DNA from: Burkholderia diffusa
Lineage (GTDB): Bacteria > Pseudomonadota > Gammaproteobacteria > Burkholderiales > Burkholderiaceae
DNA: 64,000 nt
NCBI RefSeq assembly: GCF_902499115.1
Contig: NZ_CABVPN010000005.1
Location: 1-64,000 of the forward strand
Reading direction: 5' to 3'
A program made the translations under genes and the position numbers. How positions within the stretch are numbered: the stretch's first letter is position 1; the number at the start of each line of letters is the position of its first letter. Below the pieces are notes generated by a model. It ran no database searches and was not told the DNA's origin. It worked only from the letters and a program-made list of their open reading frames with translations. This document shows, piece by piece, positions 50,279 through 58,565 of the stretch.

Positions 50279-50654
50279 CAGGAAGCCCTCCTTGCAACGC
50301 ATGATTGCGGTCGCGACGGCGGCGCGACGACGTGCGGACTAAGGGATTGCCCGAGGCATCGTGCGCGGTCGTACGGCACCAGCATACTGCTGCGCGGGAA
50401 ATTTGGCATCCCGTCCGTGCGATCGTTGTAAAAATCCCTCCGCATCACGCGATGCCTTCAACGGTCGCCGCTCGCGGTGCGCGGTGTGTCCGCCGGCTGC
50501 GTGTCGCCGGCAGTGCCGGGCACCTGCCGTTCCCGATGGCGTTCCGGATCGCCGGCCGGCGCGCGGTGCGCTCGACGTGCGCGCGAATGGCGTGAGCGCG
50601 GTGCACGTCCGATGCGGACGCACCTTCCCGGCCGTGCGTCGCCTGCGCGGGCGC
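50279..50654. other. Intergenic region
   Basis: No supported gene. A small perfect palindrome CAGCA-TAC-TGCTG lies at 50380-50392 in the likely promoter of the leftward small membrane protein; the right half is G/C-rich and downstream of the TetR-type gene. Confidence 0.35.
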
Positions 50655-51275
50655 TCACGCTTTCGCGTGCGCGCCTTCGACGAACAGCTTCGCGACCGAC
50701 CGGAATTCCCGCTTCAGCGACAACCCCGGCACGGTCAGCCAGCGCAGCATCGCCGCGAGATACAGGTGATGGAACCACGTGGCGAGCTGGTCGGCGGCTA
50801 GCGCCGGGTTCAGTTCGCCCGCCTGCTGTCCGGCCGCGATCAGCTGCTGCCACACGAGCGCGATGTCGCCGCCGCCATTCTCCCCGCTTTCCGCTTGCGC
50901 CACGCCGATGCTCAGGAACCGATGCCGCAGGTATGCGAGCAGATACACCGGATGCTGTTCGCACCATGCGGCCGACGCGTCGAGCACGCAGGCGATCCGC
51001 GACGCGAAGGTCTTCCGTCGCGCGACGTCGCGCTGCAGGTGCGCGAGGTCGCGCGCGAGTTCGCCTTCGAGCCAGTGCGCGAGCACGGCCTCCTTCGTCG
51101 GAAAGTGGTTGTACAGCGTACGTTTCGCGACATCGGCCTGCGCGGCGATCTGTTCCATCGTCACTGCGTCGTAGCCGTGCGCATCGAACAGGCGTGCGCC
51201 GGTGTCGGCGAGATGCGCGAGCATCTGGATGCGCTTGCGTGCGCGGCGCCCCGGATCGTCGGTCGTCGTTGGCAT
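50655..51275 (-). CDS. TetR family transcriptional regulator
   Basis: 206 aa. Helix-turn-helix at about 18-65 (Gly-Ala-Arg-Leu-Phe-Asp-Ala-His-Gly-Tyr, Thr-Met-Glu-Gln-Ile-Ala, Lys-Arg-Thr-Leu-Tyr-Asn-His-Phe). The C-terminal ligand domain is of an AcrR-like size. Divergent from the GT1 glycosyltransferase with a palindrome in the gap, so a likely local repressor. No efflux pump is nearby. Confidence 0.88.
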   Translation of the reverse strand: MPTTTDDPGRRARKRIQMLAHLADTGARLFDAHGYDAVTMEQIAAQADVAKRTLYNHFPTKEAVLAHWLEGELARDLAHLQRDVARRKTFASRIACVLDASAAWCEQHPVYLLAYLRHRFLSIGVAQAESGENGGGDIALVWQQLIAAGQQAGELNPALAADQLATWFHHLYLAAMLRWLTVPGLSLKREFRSVAKLFVEGAHAKA

Positions 51276-51295
51276 GGTTCGGTATCGACTGAAAG

Positions 51296-51325
51296 TGCAC
51301 GAATTGCATTAGTATACGACGTGCA
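51296..51325. promoter_or_regulatory. Candidate TetR operator before the glycosyltransferase
   Basis: Arms TGCACG (51296-51301) and CGTGCA (51320-51325) flank an AT-rich centre with TTGCAT and TAGTATAC, in the 94-bp divergent gap. A repressor here would cover both promoters. Confidence 0.5.
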
Positions 51326-51369
51326 TTTTTATGAATCCACTCGCCTGCATCATGCAGGAGGAGCCACGC

Positions 51370-52611
51370 ATGAAGCTCGTCATCGCCACTTACGGCACCG
51401 AAGGCGACACGCGCCCGCTCGCGGCGCTCGGCCGCGCGCTGCTGGATGCCGGCCATGAGGTCCGGTTGCTGGCCGACGTCGCGACGCTCGGTTCGGCCGC
51501 CGCGCTCGGCGTGCCTTGCGAGCCGCTGTCCGGCGACATCCGCTCGGCGATCGCGCCGGATGGTGCGTTGTCCGAAGCGGTGCGCGGGCGCGGCGGTTTC
51601 AACGACACGTCGAAGGCGCTCGCGGCGATCGCGAATGCGAACACGGCGGCATGGATGCGCGAAGTCGCGGCCGCATCGGCCGGTTGCGATGCGATCCTGG
51701 TGTCGGGGCTGGCGTCGTTCGTCGGGCTATCGGTTGCCGAGTATCGCGGCGTGCCGGCGATCGGTACGGGGATGATCCCGATCACGCCGACCGCGACGTT
51801 CGCGTCGCCGTTTCTGCCACCCGGCAAGGTGCCGCGCTGGTTGAATCGCGCGAGCCACCGGTTCGTGAACGCGCTGCTGTGGCACGCGTTCAGGCGGGCG
51901 ACCAATGCGGCGCGCGCCAGCGTGTGCGGACTGCCGCCGCGCCGGGCCGTATGGACCGATCATCCGATGCTGTACGGCTTGTCGCCCGCGCTGCTCGCCG
52001 ATCCGGCCGACTGGCCGTCGCATGTGCTGGCATGCGGTCAGTGGCGCGTCGACGCGCCGGCGTGGACGCCGCCGCCCGCGCTGTCGAGCTTTCTCGACGC
52101 GGGCGATCCGCCCGTGTATATCGGCTTCGGCAGCATGGCCGGGTTCGACCGGGCCGCGATGGTCGACGCGCTGTTGCAGGCGCTCGACGGCCGGCGCGCG
52201 TTGTTTTATCCGGGCTGGAGCGGCATCGATGTGTCGATGCTGCCGGCGCATGTGTGCGTGATCGGCGAGACGCCGCACGACCGGTTGTTTCCGCATGTAT
52301 CGATGGCGATCCATCACGGCGGATCGGGTACCACGCATTCGGCCGCGCGGGCGGGCATTCCGTCGGTCGTCGTGCCGTTCGCGGGCGATCAGTTCTTCTG
52401 GGCGAGCCGGCTGCAACGCGCCGGTGTGGCCGATGCGCCGGTGGCGGGGCGGCGTGTGGACGCCGCGGCGCTTGCACGCGCGATCGCGTTCGCTGCACGA
52501 GCCGACACGCAAGCGCGTGCCGCCGAACTCGGTGCGCGGATCGCGCGGGAGGACGGGGTGGGGCTGGCGGTTGGCGCGATCGAGCGCTGGGGGCGCCCCG
52601 GCGTGCGCTGA
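51370..52611 (+). CDS. GT1-family glycosyltransferase
   Basis: 413 aa, GT-B fold. N-terminal acceptor domain (Thr-Tyr-Gly-Thr-Glu-Gly-Asp-Thr-Arg-Pro), then the UGT-type donor region: Ile-Gly-Phe-Gly-Ser-Met, and His-His-Gly-Gly-Ser-Gly-Thr-Thr-His with Pro-Phe-Ala-Gly-Asp-Gln-Phe-Phe-Trp. This is the pattern of sterol/macrolide/flavonoid UGTs and rhamnosyltransferase RhlB-like enzymes. Donor sugar and acceptor unknown; could inactivate a toxic compound sensed by the divergent TetR. AGGAGGAG precedes ATG 51370. Confidence 0.88.
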   Translation: MKLVIATYGTEGDTRPLAALGRALLDAGHEVRLLADVATLGSAAALGVPCEPLSGDIRSAIAPDGALSEAVRGRGGFNDTSKALAAIANANTAAWMREVAAASAGCDAILVSGLASFVGLSVAEYRGVPAIGTGMIPITPTATFASPFLPPGKVPRWLNRASHRFVNALLWHAFRRATNAARASVCGLPPRRAVWTDHPMLYGLSPALLADPADWPSHVLACGQWRVDAPAWTPPPALSSFLDAGDPPVYIGFGSMAGFDRAAMVDALLQALDGRRALFYPGWSGIDVSMLPAHVCVIGETPHDRLFPHVSMAIHHGGSGTTHSAARAGIPSVVVPFAGDQFFWASRLQRAGVADAPVAGRRVDAAALARAIAFAARADTQARAAELGARIAREDGVGLAVGAIERWGRPGVR

Positions 52612-52627
52612 ACGCGTCCGCCCCGCG

Positions 52628-53323
52628 TCAGAAATGCCCGGTGAACCGGTAGCGACTGCCCGGATGCCACAGATTGGCCACCGACGCGACCATCCCTTGC
52701 GACCACGTGCGCCGATGCAGCAGCAGGCACGGCTCGCGTTCGTCCGTCGTCAGGTGCCGGCGCGTTGCCGCATCGGGCATCGCAGCCTCGATCCGGTATT
52801 CGACCCGCTGCAGCGGCGCGACGCGCGTCAGGTACTGGTTCGGCGTCGTCGTCGTGAAGTCCTGCAGCGCGTATTCGGGTGCGCAGGCCGGGTTGACCCA
52901 GCGCTCCTCGAGCTGCACGGGCGTGTCGTTCTCGAAGTGCAGCACGCGCGAATGGAAGATCGGGCTGCCGGTGTCGAGCTGCAACTCGTCGGCGAGCTTC
53001 GCGTCGGCGACGGCCGCGCCGACCTCCAGCACCTGCGCACGATACGCATGGCCGCGCGCGGCGACTTCATCCGAGATGCTGCGGATCGCGACCAGTGTCG
53101 ATTCGTATTTCGGCGACGCGACATACGTGCCCGAGCCGCGCGTGCGCGTGAGCACCTGTTCGGCCGTCAGCTCGCGCAGCGCGCGGTTGACCGTCATCCG
53201 CGCGACGTTGAATTCGCGCGCGAGCTCGTTCTCCGACGGCACCTGGTCGCCTTCCGCCCACTCGCCCGCATGAATGCGCGCGAGGATGAAGTCCTTGATT
53301 TCCTGATAGATCGGTGTGGTCAT
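52628..53323 (-). CDS. hutC: GntR family regulator, HutC (histidine utilisation repressor)
   Basis: 231 aa. N-terminal GntR wing (Pro-Ser-Glu-Asn-Glu-Leu-Ala-Arg-Glu-Phe, Val-Asn-Arg-Ala-Leu-Arg-Glu-Leu), C-terminal UTRA ligand domain with Glu-Glu-Arg-Trp-Val-Asn and Thr-Trp-Ser. The UTRA domain of HutC binds urocanate. ATG 53323 is used; TTG 53338 would add five residues. No hut catabolic genes follow; instead a histidine-type ABC importer is divergent, with a HutC-like operator. Confidence 0.88.
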   Translation of the reverse strand: MTTPIYQEIKDFILARIHAGEWAEGDQVPSENELAREFNVARMTVNRALRELTAEQVLTRTRGSGTYVASPKYESTLVAIRSISDEVAARGHAYRAQVLEVGAAVADAKLADELQLDTGSPIFHSRVLHFENDTPVQLEERWVNPACAPEYALQDFTTTTPNQYLTRVAPLQRVEYRIEAAMPDAATRRHLTTDEREPCLLLHRRTWSQGMVASVANLWHPGSRYRFTGHF

Positions 53324-53818
53324 TGCATTGCTGTTCAAGAGACGGCGGCCGCGTGCCGTCGCGGGCCGGCCTTCGTGCGGTGTTCGGGCGGAGTGTACCG
53401 GGTTCGACGCGGTGCGGGCCCGACTGTGGGCCCGGGATTCGGGTTATTCCGGCCTGCATCCGGAGCGCCCATCGGGGGCCCGCCGGGGCCGCACGGACCG
53501 CGGCCACCGCGTCGGCGAGCGCGACAGGCGGAAAAGTATAGACAAATGCAGACGCGACGACGACGTGCCGAAGCCGCACAGAAAGCTGGATTTCATCTGC
53601 ATGTAATCTGTAGCGAATTGAAATATAAGGGAAATTCGCTCATGGAAACAATCCGCCGACAATTAGAGATAAACACGGATTGCTGGCGGTGACCTGAAAA
53701 AGGCAAAGTTGTATGTACAACTTCGGAAGTCACCGGACGGGTGGCTTCCGGGTTGGAACGGTTCGCGGCGGCGACGCCCGACCGGACCCGTGCCCAGTTC
53801 GCCTATGACAGGAACGCC
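53324..53818. other. hutC / ABC importer intergenic region
   Basis: About 495 nt without a supported gene. The AT-rich part 53540-53700 likely carries the promoters. The HutC-like operator (53706-53723) lies 95 bp before the binding-protein gene. Confidence 0.45.
53706..53723. promoter_or_regulatory. HutC-like operator
   Basis: Perfect 8-bp palindrome AAGTTGTA-TG-TACAACTT. Known HutC sites centre on TGTATATACA; this one has TTGTATGTACAA. It lies upstream of the importer operon and downstream of likely promoter sequence, so binding would block transcription. Confidence 0.75.
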
Positions 53819-54592
53819 ATGAAGAAACTCGCGCTCAGTATTGCCCTTGCCTGCCTCGCGGTCGGTGCCCACGCCAAGGATTGGTCGACGATCCGGTTTG
53901 GCGTCGACGCCAGCTATCCGCCGTTCGAATCGAAGGACGCAAGCGGCAAGGTCGTCGGCTTCGACGTCGATCTCGGCAACGAGATCTGCGCACGGCTGAA
54001 GGCGAAATGCGTGTGGATCGAGAACGACTTCGACGGGATGATCCCGGCGCTGAAGGCGAAGAAGTTCGACGGCGTGCTGTCGTCGATGTCGATGACGCCG
54101 GCGCGCGCCGAGCAGATCGCGTTCTCCGACAAGCTGTTCAACACACCGACGCGCCTGGTCGCGAAGAAAGGCGCGAACCTGCAGCCGACGGCCGAATCGC
54201 TGAAGGGCAAGACGGTCGGCGTCGAGCAGGGCACGATCCAGGAAACCTACGCGAAGGCCTACTGGGCGCCGAAGGGCGTGCAGGTCGTGCCTTACCAGAA
54301 CCAGGACGGCGTGTACCAGGACCTGATGTCCGGCCGCCTCGACGCCGCGCTGCAGGACGCGGTGCAGGCCGACCTCGGCTTCCTGAAGACGCCGCGCGGC
54401 GCGAACTTCGAATTCGCCGGCAAGGACATCGACGATCCGAAGACGCTCGGCAACGGCGCCGGCATCGGGCTGCGCAAGGACGACGCCGACCTGAAGGCGA
54501 AAATCGACCACGCGATCGCCGACATGATCAAGGACGGCACGTACAAGAAGCTCGAGAAGAAGTACTTCGCATTCGACGTCTACGGCGGCTGA
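53819..54592 (+). CDS. ABC importer periplasmic binding protein (His/Lys/Arg/Orn type)
   Basis: 257 aa. Signal peptide ending Ala-His-Ala-Lys near 19-20. Family 3 solute-binding pattern: Gly-Val-Asp-Ala-Ser-Tyr-Pro-Pro-Phe-Glu-Ser, Gly-Phe-Asp-Val-Asp-Leu, Asp-Gly-Met-Ile-Pro-Ala-Leu, and Gly-Val-Glu-Gln-Gly-Thr. Starts the importer operon under the HutC-like operator. Histidine is the likeliest ligand by context; arginine or lysine remain possible. Confidence 0.9.
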   Translation: MKKLALSIALACLAVGAHAKDWSTIRFGVDASYPPFESKDASGKVVGFDVDLGNEICARLKAKCVWIENDFDGMIPALKAKKFDGVLSSMSMTPARAEQIAFSDKLFNTPTRLVAKKGANLQPTAESLKGKTVGVEQGTIQETYAKAYWAPKGVQVVPYQNQDGVYQDLMSGRLDAALQDAVQADLGFLKTPRGANFEFAGKDIDDPKTLGNGAGIGLRKDDADLKAKIDHAIADMIKDGTYKKLEKKYFAFDVYGG

Positions 54593-54728
54593 CCGTCGAT
54601 GCGGCGCGCATCCGCTGCGGCGCGCCGTGTCGTGTCGGTTCCCGGGTGCCGCTTGCTTCGCATGACGCGTCCGGCTTGATGAGCGGACGACATCAGGTAA
54701 TGCGCAGATATCGTTTGATGCGCGGGTA

Positions 54729-55460
54729 ATGGCTATTGACAATCCAGCCACATCGTTCTGGATCCCAAACATGATCTTCCAAGGATTTGGCCCGCTGTTG
54801 TGGGCCGGCACGGTCGAGACCGTGAAGCTCGCGGTGCTGTCGCTCGCCGCGTCGCTCATACTGGGCCTCGCGGGCGCGGGCGCGAAACTGTCGACCAACC
54901 GCGTGCTCAGGTCGGTCGGCACGTTCTATACGACGCTGATCCGTGCGGTGCCCGATCTCGTGCTGATGCTGCTGCTGTTCTACGGGATCCAGATCCTGCT
55001 GAACGACGCGACCGACCTGCTCGGCTGGGACCAGATCGACATCGATCCGTTCGTGGCCGGCGTCGTGACGCTCGGCTTCATCTACGGCGCGTACTTCACC
55101 GAAACGTTCCGCGGCGCGTTCCTCGCGGTGCCGCGCGGCCAGCTCGAAGCCGGCTTCGCATACGGGATGAGCGGCTGGCGCGTGTTCCACCGGATCATGT
55201 TCCCGCAAATGATGCGCTTCGCGCTGCCGGGCATCGGCAACAACTGGCAGGTGCTCGTGAAGGCCACCGCGCTCGTGTCGATCATCGGCCTCGCCGATGT
55301 CGTGAAGGCGTCGCAGGACGCCGGCAAGAGCACGCTCGACTTCTTCTTCTTCACGCTCGCGGCAGGTGCGATCTACCTCGCGATCACGACGGTGTCGAAC
55401 GTCGTGCTGCACCACCTCGAGAAGCGTTATTCCGTGGGCGTCCGGAGGCTTGCACTGTGA
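54729..55460 (+). CDS. hisQ: ABC importer permease 1 (HisQ-like)
   Basis: 243 aa, about five transmembrane helices. EAA-type loop Glu-Ala-Gly-Phe-Ala-Tyr-Gly-Met-Ser-Gly near 140 and Leu-Pro-Gly-Ile-Gly-Asn-Asn-Trp. Separated from the binding protein by 136 nt, and overlapping permease 2 by 4 nt. Pairs with permease 2 to form the membrane channel. Confidence 0.9.
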   Translation: MAIDNPATSFWIPNMIFQGFGPLLWAGTVETVKLAVLSLAASLILGLAGAGAKLSTNRVLRSVGTFYTTLIRAVPDLVLMLLLFYGIQILLNDATDLLGWDQIDIDPFVAGVVTLGFIYGAYFTETFRGAFLAVPRGQLEAGFAYGMSGWRVFHRIMFPQMMRFALPGIGNNWQVLVKATALVSIIGLADVVKASQDAGKSTLDFFFFTLAAGAIYLAITTVSNVVLHHLEKRYSVGVRRLAL

Positions 55461-56170
55461 TCGAACTCATCAGCCAGTACTGGCAAAGCTATCTCTACAC
55501 CGACGGCTACCGCTTCAGCGGCCTGGCGATCACGCTGTGGCTGCTGGTCGTGTCGATCGCGCTCGGCTTCGCGCTGGCCGTGCCGCTCGCGATCGCGCGC
55601 GCGTCGTCGAACCGCTGGATTTCCGGCCCGGTGTGGCTCTATACGTACGTGTTTCGCGGCACGCCGCTCTACGTGCAGCTGCTGATGTGCTACACCGGCA
55701 TCTACAGCCTGCAGGTCGTGCACAACCACGTGCTGCTCGACACGTTCTTCCGCAACGCGATGAACTGCACGCTGCTCGCGTTCGTGTTGAACGAATGCGC
55801 GTATGCGACCGAGATCTTCGCGGGCGCGATCAAGGCGACGTCGGCCGGCGAGATCGAGGCCGGGATGGCCTACGGGATGTCGCGCTTCAAGCTCTATACG
55901 CGCATCATCCTGCCGTCCGCGCTGCGCCGTTCGCTGCCGAGCTACAGCAACGAAGTGATCCTGATGCTGCACGCGACGACGCTCGCGTTCACCGCGACCG
56001 TGCCCGACATCCTGAAGGTCACGCGCGATGTCAACTCCGCGACGTACATGTCGTTCCAGGCCTATGGCATCGCGGCCGTGCTGTACGCCATCGTCGTGTT
56101 CGCGCTCATCTGGGCGTTCCGCAAGCTCGAGACGCGCTGGCTCGCGTACCTGTCGCCGCGCGGCCATTAA
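55457..56170 (+). CDS. hisM: ABC importer permease 2 (HisM-like)
   Basis: 237 aa from GTG 55457, which overlaps the permease 1 stop (GTGA) with GGAGG nearby. Helix-rich, with Glu-Ala-Gly-Met-Ala-Tyr-Gly-Met-Ser-Arg (ATPase contact loop) and Arg-Gly-Thr-Pro-Leu-Tyr-Val-Gln. The frame runs on 219 codons upstream as an antisense-like shadow over permease 1; that extension is rejected. Confidence 0.9.
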   Translation: MIELISQYWQSYLYTDGYRFSGLAITLWLLVVSIALGFALAVPLAIARASSNRWISGPVWLYTYVFRGTPLYVQLLMCYTGIYSLQVVHNHVLLDTFFRNAMNCTLLAFVLNECAYATEIFAGAIKATSAGEIEAGMAYGMSRFKLYTRIILPSALRRSLPSYSNEVILMLHATTLAFTATVPDILKVTRDVNSATYMSFQAYGIAAVLYAIVVFALIWAFRKLETRWLAYLSPRGH

Positions 56171-56203
56171 CGCATTCGCAAGATTCGCAAGGAAGGACCA
56201 AGC

Positions 56204-56971
56204 ATGTACAAGCTCACCGTTGACAACCTGCACAAGAAATTCGGCGACAACGAGGTGTTGAAGGGCGTGTCGATGAAGGCGAAGGCCGGCGACGTGATCA
56301 GCATCATCGGCTCGAGCGGCTCCGGCAAGAGCACGTTCCTGCGCTGCATCAACTTCCTCGAGCAGCCGTGCTCGGGGCAGATCACGATCGGCAGCGAGCC
56401 GATCGAGACCACGCGCGACCGCAACGGCTCGCTGCGCGTGGTCGACCAGAAGCAGCTGCAGCGCATGCGCACGAAGCTGTCGATGGTGTTCCAGCACTTC
56501 AACCTGTGGGCGCACATGACGGTGCTCGAGAACGTGATCGAGGCGCCGATGGCCGTGCTCGGGATCGGCAAGGAAGAGGCCGTCGCGCGGGCGCGCAAGT
56601 ATCTGGAGAAGGTCGGCCTCGCGCCGCGCGTCGAAGGCATGTATCCGTCGCACCTGTCGGGCGGACAGCAGCAGCGTGTCGCGATCGCGCGTGCGCTCGC
56701 GATGGAACCGGAGGTGATGCTGTTCGACGAACCCACGTCGGCGCTCGACCCGGAACTCGTCGGCGAAGTGCTGAAGGTGATGCAGAAGCTGGCCGAGGAG
56801 GGCCGCACGATGGTCGTCGTTACGCACGAGATGGGCTTCGCGCGCAACGTGTCGAACCACGTGATCTTCCTGCACCAGGGGAAGATCGAGGAAGAGGGCG
56901 ATCCGCGGGAGATTCTCGTCAATCCGAAGAGCGAGCGGCTCGGGCAGTTCCTGTCGGGGCGGCTCAAGTAA
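56204..56971 (+). CDS. hisP: ABC importer ATPase (HisP-like)
   Basis: 255 aa. Walker A Gly-Ser-Ser-Gly-Ser-Gly-Lys-Ser-Thr (37-45), Q-loop Phe-Gln-His-Phe-Asn-Leu, signature Leu-Ser-Gly-Gly-Gln-Gln-Gln, Walker B Leu-Phe-Asp-Glu-Pro-Thr, and His switch Val-Thr-His-Glu. The insertion Arg-Asp-Arg-Asn-Gly before the Q-loop is typical of HisP/ArtP. Energises the two permeases. Confidence 0.94.
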   Translation: MYKLTVDNLHKKFGDNEVLKGVSMKAKAGDVISIIGSSGSGKSTFLRCINFLEQPCSGQITIGSEPIETTRDRNGSLRVVDQKQLQRMRTKLSMVFQHFNLWAHMTVLENVIEAPMAVLGIGKEEAVARARKYLEKVGLAPRVEGMYPSHLSGGQQQRVAIARALAMEPEVMLFDEPTSALDPELVGEVLKVMQKLAEEGRTMVVVTHEMGFARNVSNHVIFLHQGKIEEEGDPREILVNPKSERLGQFLSGRLK

Positions 56972-57041
56972 GCGGGCGCTGCTGCGGCCTGGAACGCTAA
57001 ATGCTTGTCCCGGATGACTCTTTCGATCGAGGAGCACCGCG

Positions 57042-57476
57042 ATGAGCACGCCGACCCCTACCGCGTTTTCCCACGTGAGGCCGCAGGACACCGCGTATCA
57101 AGGCGAAGGCCTGCGCGACTTCTTCCTGTATCGCGATCTTGGCATCGCGGCCGCGACGAACGGCAAGGTCGTCGCGCAACTCGTCAGGGCGAATCATGCA
57201 CCGGCGGCGGGCACCGGCTGGCACCGTCACGAGGCCGAGTTCCACATCGTGATCATGCTGAAGGGCTGGGCGCGCTTCATGTACGGCGACCGCGAGACGC
57301 TGGTGAACGCCGGCGACTGCGTGCACCAGGCACCGGGAATCGTGCATTACCTGTTCGACTATTCGCCCGACATGGAGTATCTGGAGATCGTCGGGCCGGC
57401 CGATTTCAAGTCGATCGACGTCGACGGGCCATGCGAAGTGCCTGCGCCGACGCCGTGGGGCGACGCGGGCGCGTAG
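57042..57476 (+). CDS. Cupin domain protein
   Basis: 144 aa. One cupin barrel with Gly-Trp-His-Arg-His-Glu-Ala-Glu-Phe-His (metal-binding His/His/Glu/His set) and Gly-Asp-Cys-Val-His-Gln-Ala-Pro. GAGGAG precedes ATG. Placed after the importer genes, 70 nt from hisP, and followed by a terminator, so probably the last gene of that operon. Could act on a histidine-derived compound; unproven. Confidence 0.82.
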   Translation: MSTPTPTAFSHVRPQDTAYQGEGLRDFFLYRDLGIAAATNGKVVAQLVRANHAPAAGTGWHRHEAEFHIVIMLKGWARFMYGDRETLVNAGDCVHQAPGIVHYLFDYSPDMEYLEIVGPADFKSIDVDGPCEVPAPTPWGDAGA

Positions 57477-57520
57477 CCTCCGTTGTTTCGCACGCGAGGC
57501 ATCCACGTGCCTGTGAAAGA

Positions 57521-57541
57521 CCGCCTTCGGGCGGTTTTTTT
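57521..57541 (+). terminator. Intrinsic terminator after the cupin gene
   Basis: CCGCC-TTCG-GGCGG with a UUCG tetraloop and seven T. Canonical; ends the importer-cupin unit. Confidence 0.95.
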
Positions 57542-57620
57542 ATTGATCTTGTCCGGACACGTCGTCCTGCTTCGGTCATTCGATATCCAAAGCATTCGCC
57601 ATGTAATGAAATGGAAAGAA

Positions 57621-57649
57621 CTGACGGTTGTTTGTCAGTCACGCGTGAC
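57621..57649. promoter_or_regulatory. Nested palindromes upstream of the His-rich peptide gene
   Basis: CTGAC-N8-GTCAG (57621-57638) overlaps the perfect 12-bp palindrome GTCACGCGTGAC (57638-57649). Their spacing differs from the metal-regulon boxes. Likely control region for the exported His-rich peptide 120 nt downstream. Confidence 0.45.
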
Positions 57650-57768
57650 GTTTCGTTACACGCTGTCAAAGATGGTCAATTCGACACGGGTGCGGTGCAC
57701 GGCGCATCGTCGGCCGGCGTTAAGGGGATAACAGCCGGAGCGCCGGCTGGCTTACCCAGGAGAATGTC

Positions 57769-57906
57769 ATGACCCGCATCGCGAAGATCCTGACCGTAAC
57801 GGCCGTCGCCTGCGCCGCGCTCGTGCCGGCGCTGGCCGAAGCCCATTCGCACCGCGTGTGCCATTTCGATCACCACCATCACCGCGTGTGCCGCTGGGTC
57901 CGTTGA
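57769..57906 (+). CDS. 45-aa exported His-rich peptide (HHHH-motif type)
   Basis: ATG 57769 to TGA 57906; too short for usual length cut-offs. CAGGAG lies 7 nt upstream. Signal peptide Met-Thr-Arg-Ile-Ala-Lys, hydrophobic core, cleavage near Ala-Leu-Ala-Glu-Ala. The mature part is about 20 residues, holding His-x-His, then Cys, His, four consecutive His and a second Cys-Arg-Trp. Such a short, His- and Cys-rich periplasmic peptide invites a metal-binding role, but none is shown. Followed 68 nt later by the DUF3761-type gene. Confidence 0.78.
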   Translation: MTRIAKILTVTAVACAALVPALAEAHSHRVCHFDHHHHRVCRWVR

Positions 57907-57974
57907 CCCGTGGCGCGGTATTCCCCGCATCGCGTCGGGACGTTTTTCCCATTCAGGCAAATCAGGAGAGGACT

Positions 57975-58442
57975 ATGAAAAAGACGATGTTGATCGCCGC
58001 GCTCGTCGCGGGCATGGGCATGTCGATCGGTGCGTTCGCACAGGTTCCGGCCAGCGCGCCGGCCGGCACGACCGGGCTGTGCAAGGACGGTTCGTTCTAC
58101 TCGGGCGCGTCGAAGAAGGGCGCATGCGCCGGTCACAAGGGCGTGAAGACGTGGTACGGCGCATCGTCGGCAGCCGCGGCCAGCGCACCGGCCGCAGCCC
58201 CCGCGACCGCGGCTTCCGCTTCCGCCGCATCGGGCGCGGCACCGGCGAAGAGCGCGCCCGCGACGACCGCGGCAGCGGCGCCCGGCGGCGGCGCGGGCAA
58301 GGTGTGGGCCAACGACAGCACGAAGGTCTACCACTGCTCGACCGACAAGTACTACGGCAAGACGAAGCACGGCAGCTACATGTCGGAAGCCGATGCGAAG
58401 GCGAAGGGTTACCACGCATCGCACGGCAAGGCCTGTTCGTAA
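57975..58442 (+). CDS. DUF3761-type exported protein
   Basis: 155 aa. Signal peptide ending Ala-Phe-Ala-Gln near 23. Two small Cys-containing modules (Leu-Cys-Lys-Asp-Gly-Ser-Phe-Tyr-Ser and Val-Tyr-His-Cys-Ser-Thr-Asp-Lys-Tyr-Tyr-Gly) flank an Ala/Pro-rich linker (about 68-108). The first module looks like DUF3761, the second like the repeat found in other Burkholderia surface proteins. AGGAGAGG before ATG. Function unknown. Confidence 0.8.
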   Translation: MKKTMLIAALVAGMGMSIGAFAQVPASAPAGTTGLCKDGSFYSGASKKGACAGHKGVKTWYGASSAAAASAPAAAPATAASASAASGAAPAKSAPATTAAAAPGGGAGKVWANDSTKVYHCSTDKYYGKTKHGSYMSEADAKAKGYHASHGKACS

Positions 58443-58490
58443 TATCGACGGCGTGCGCGAGCCTTGCCGCTCGCGCACTGACCGACATCG

Positions 58491-58513
58491 CGCCCCGCCA
58501 TCCGTGCGGGGCG
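58491..58513. terminator. Hairpin between convergent genes
   Basis: Stem CGCCCCGC / GCGGGGCG with a 7-nt loop, followed by ATTCATTT. Together with a 9-bp hairpin at 58453-58478 it separates the DUF3761-type gene from phaZ. Confidence 0.65.
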
Positions 58514-58565
58514 ATTCATTTGCAGCGCCGATGTGCTGCGTACATCGCTGCCGTACCGCGCGCGT

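Noticed and set aside
54800..55456. N-terminal extension of permease 2
   Set aside because: Overlaps permease 1 in another frame with Arg-rich sequence; GTG at 55457 gives the normal length.
57621..57649. Sixth metal-regulon box
   Set aside because: Half-site spacing is larger and no -10 lies 32 nt downstream.
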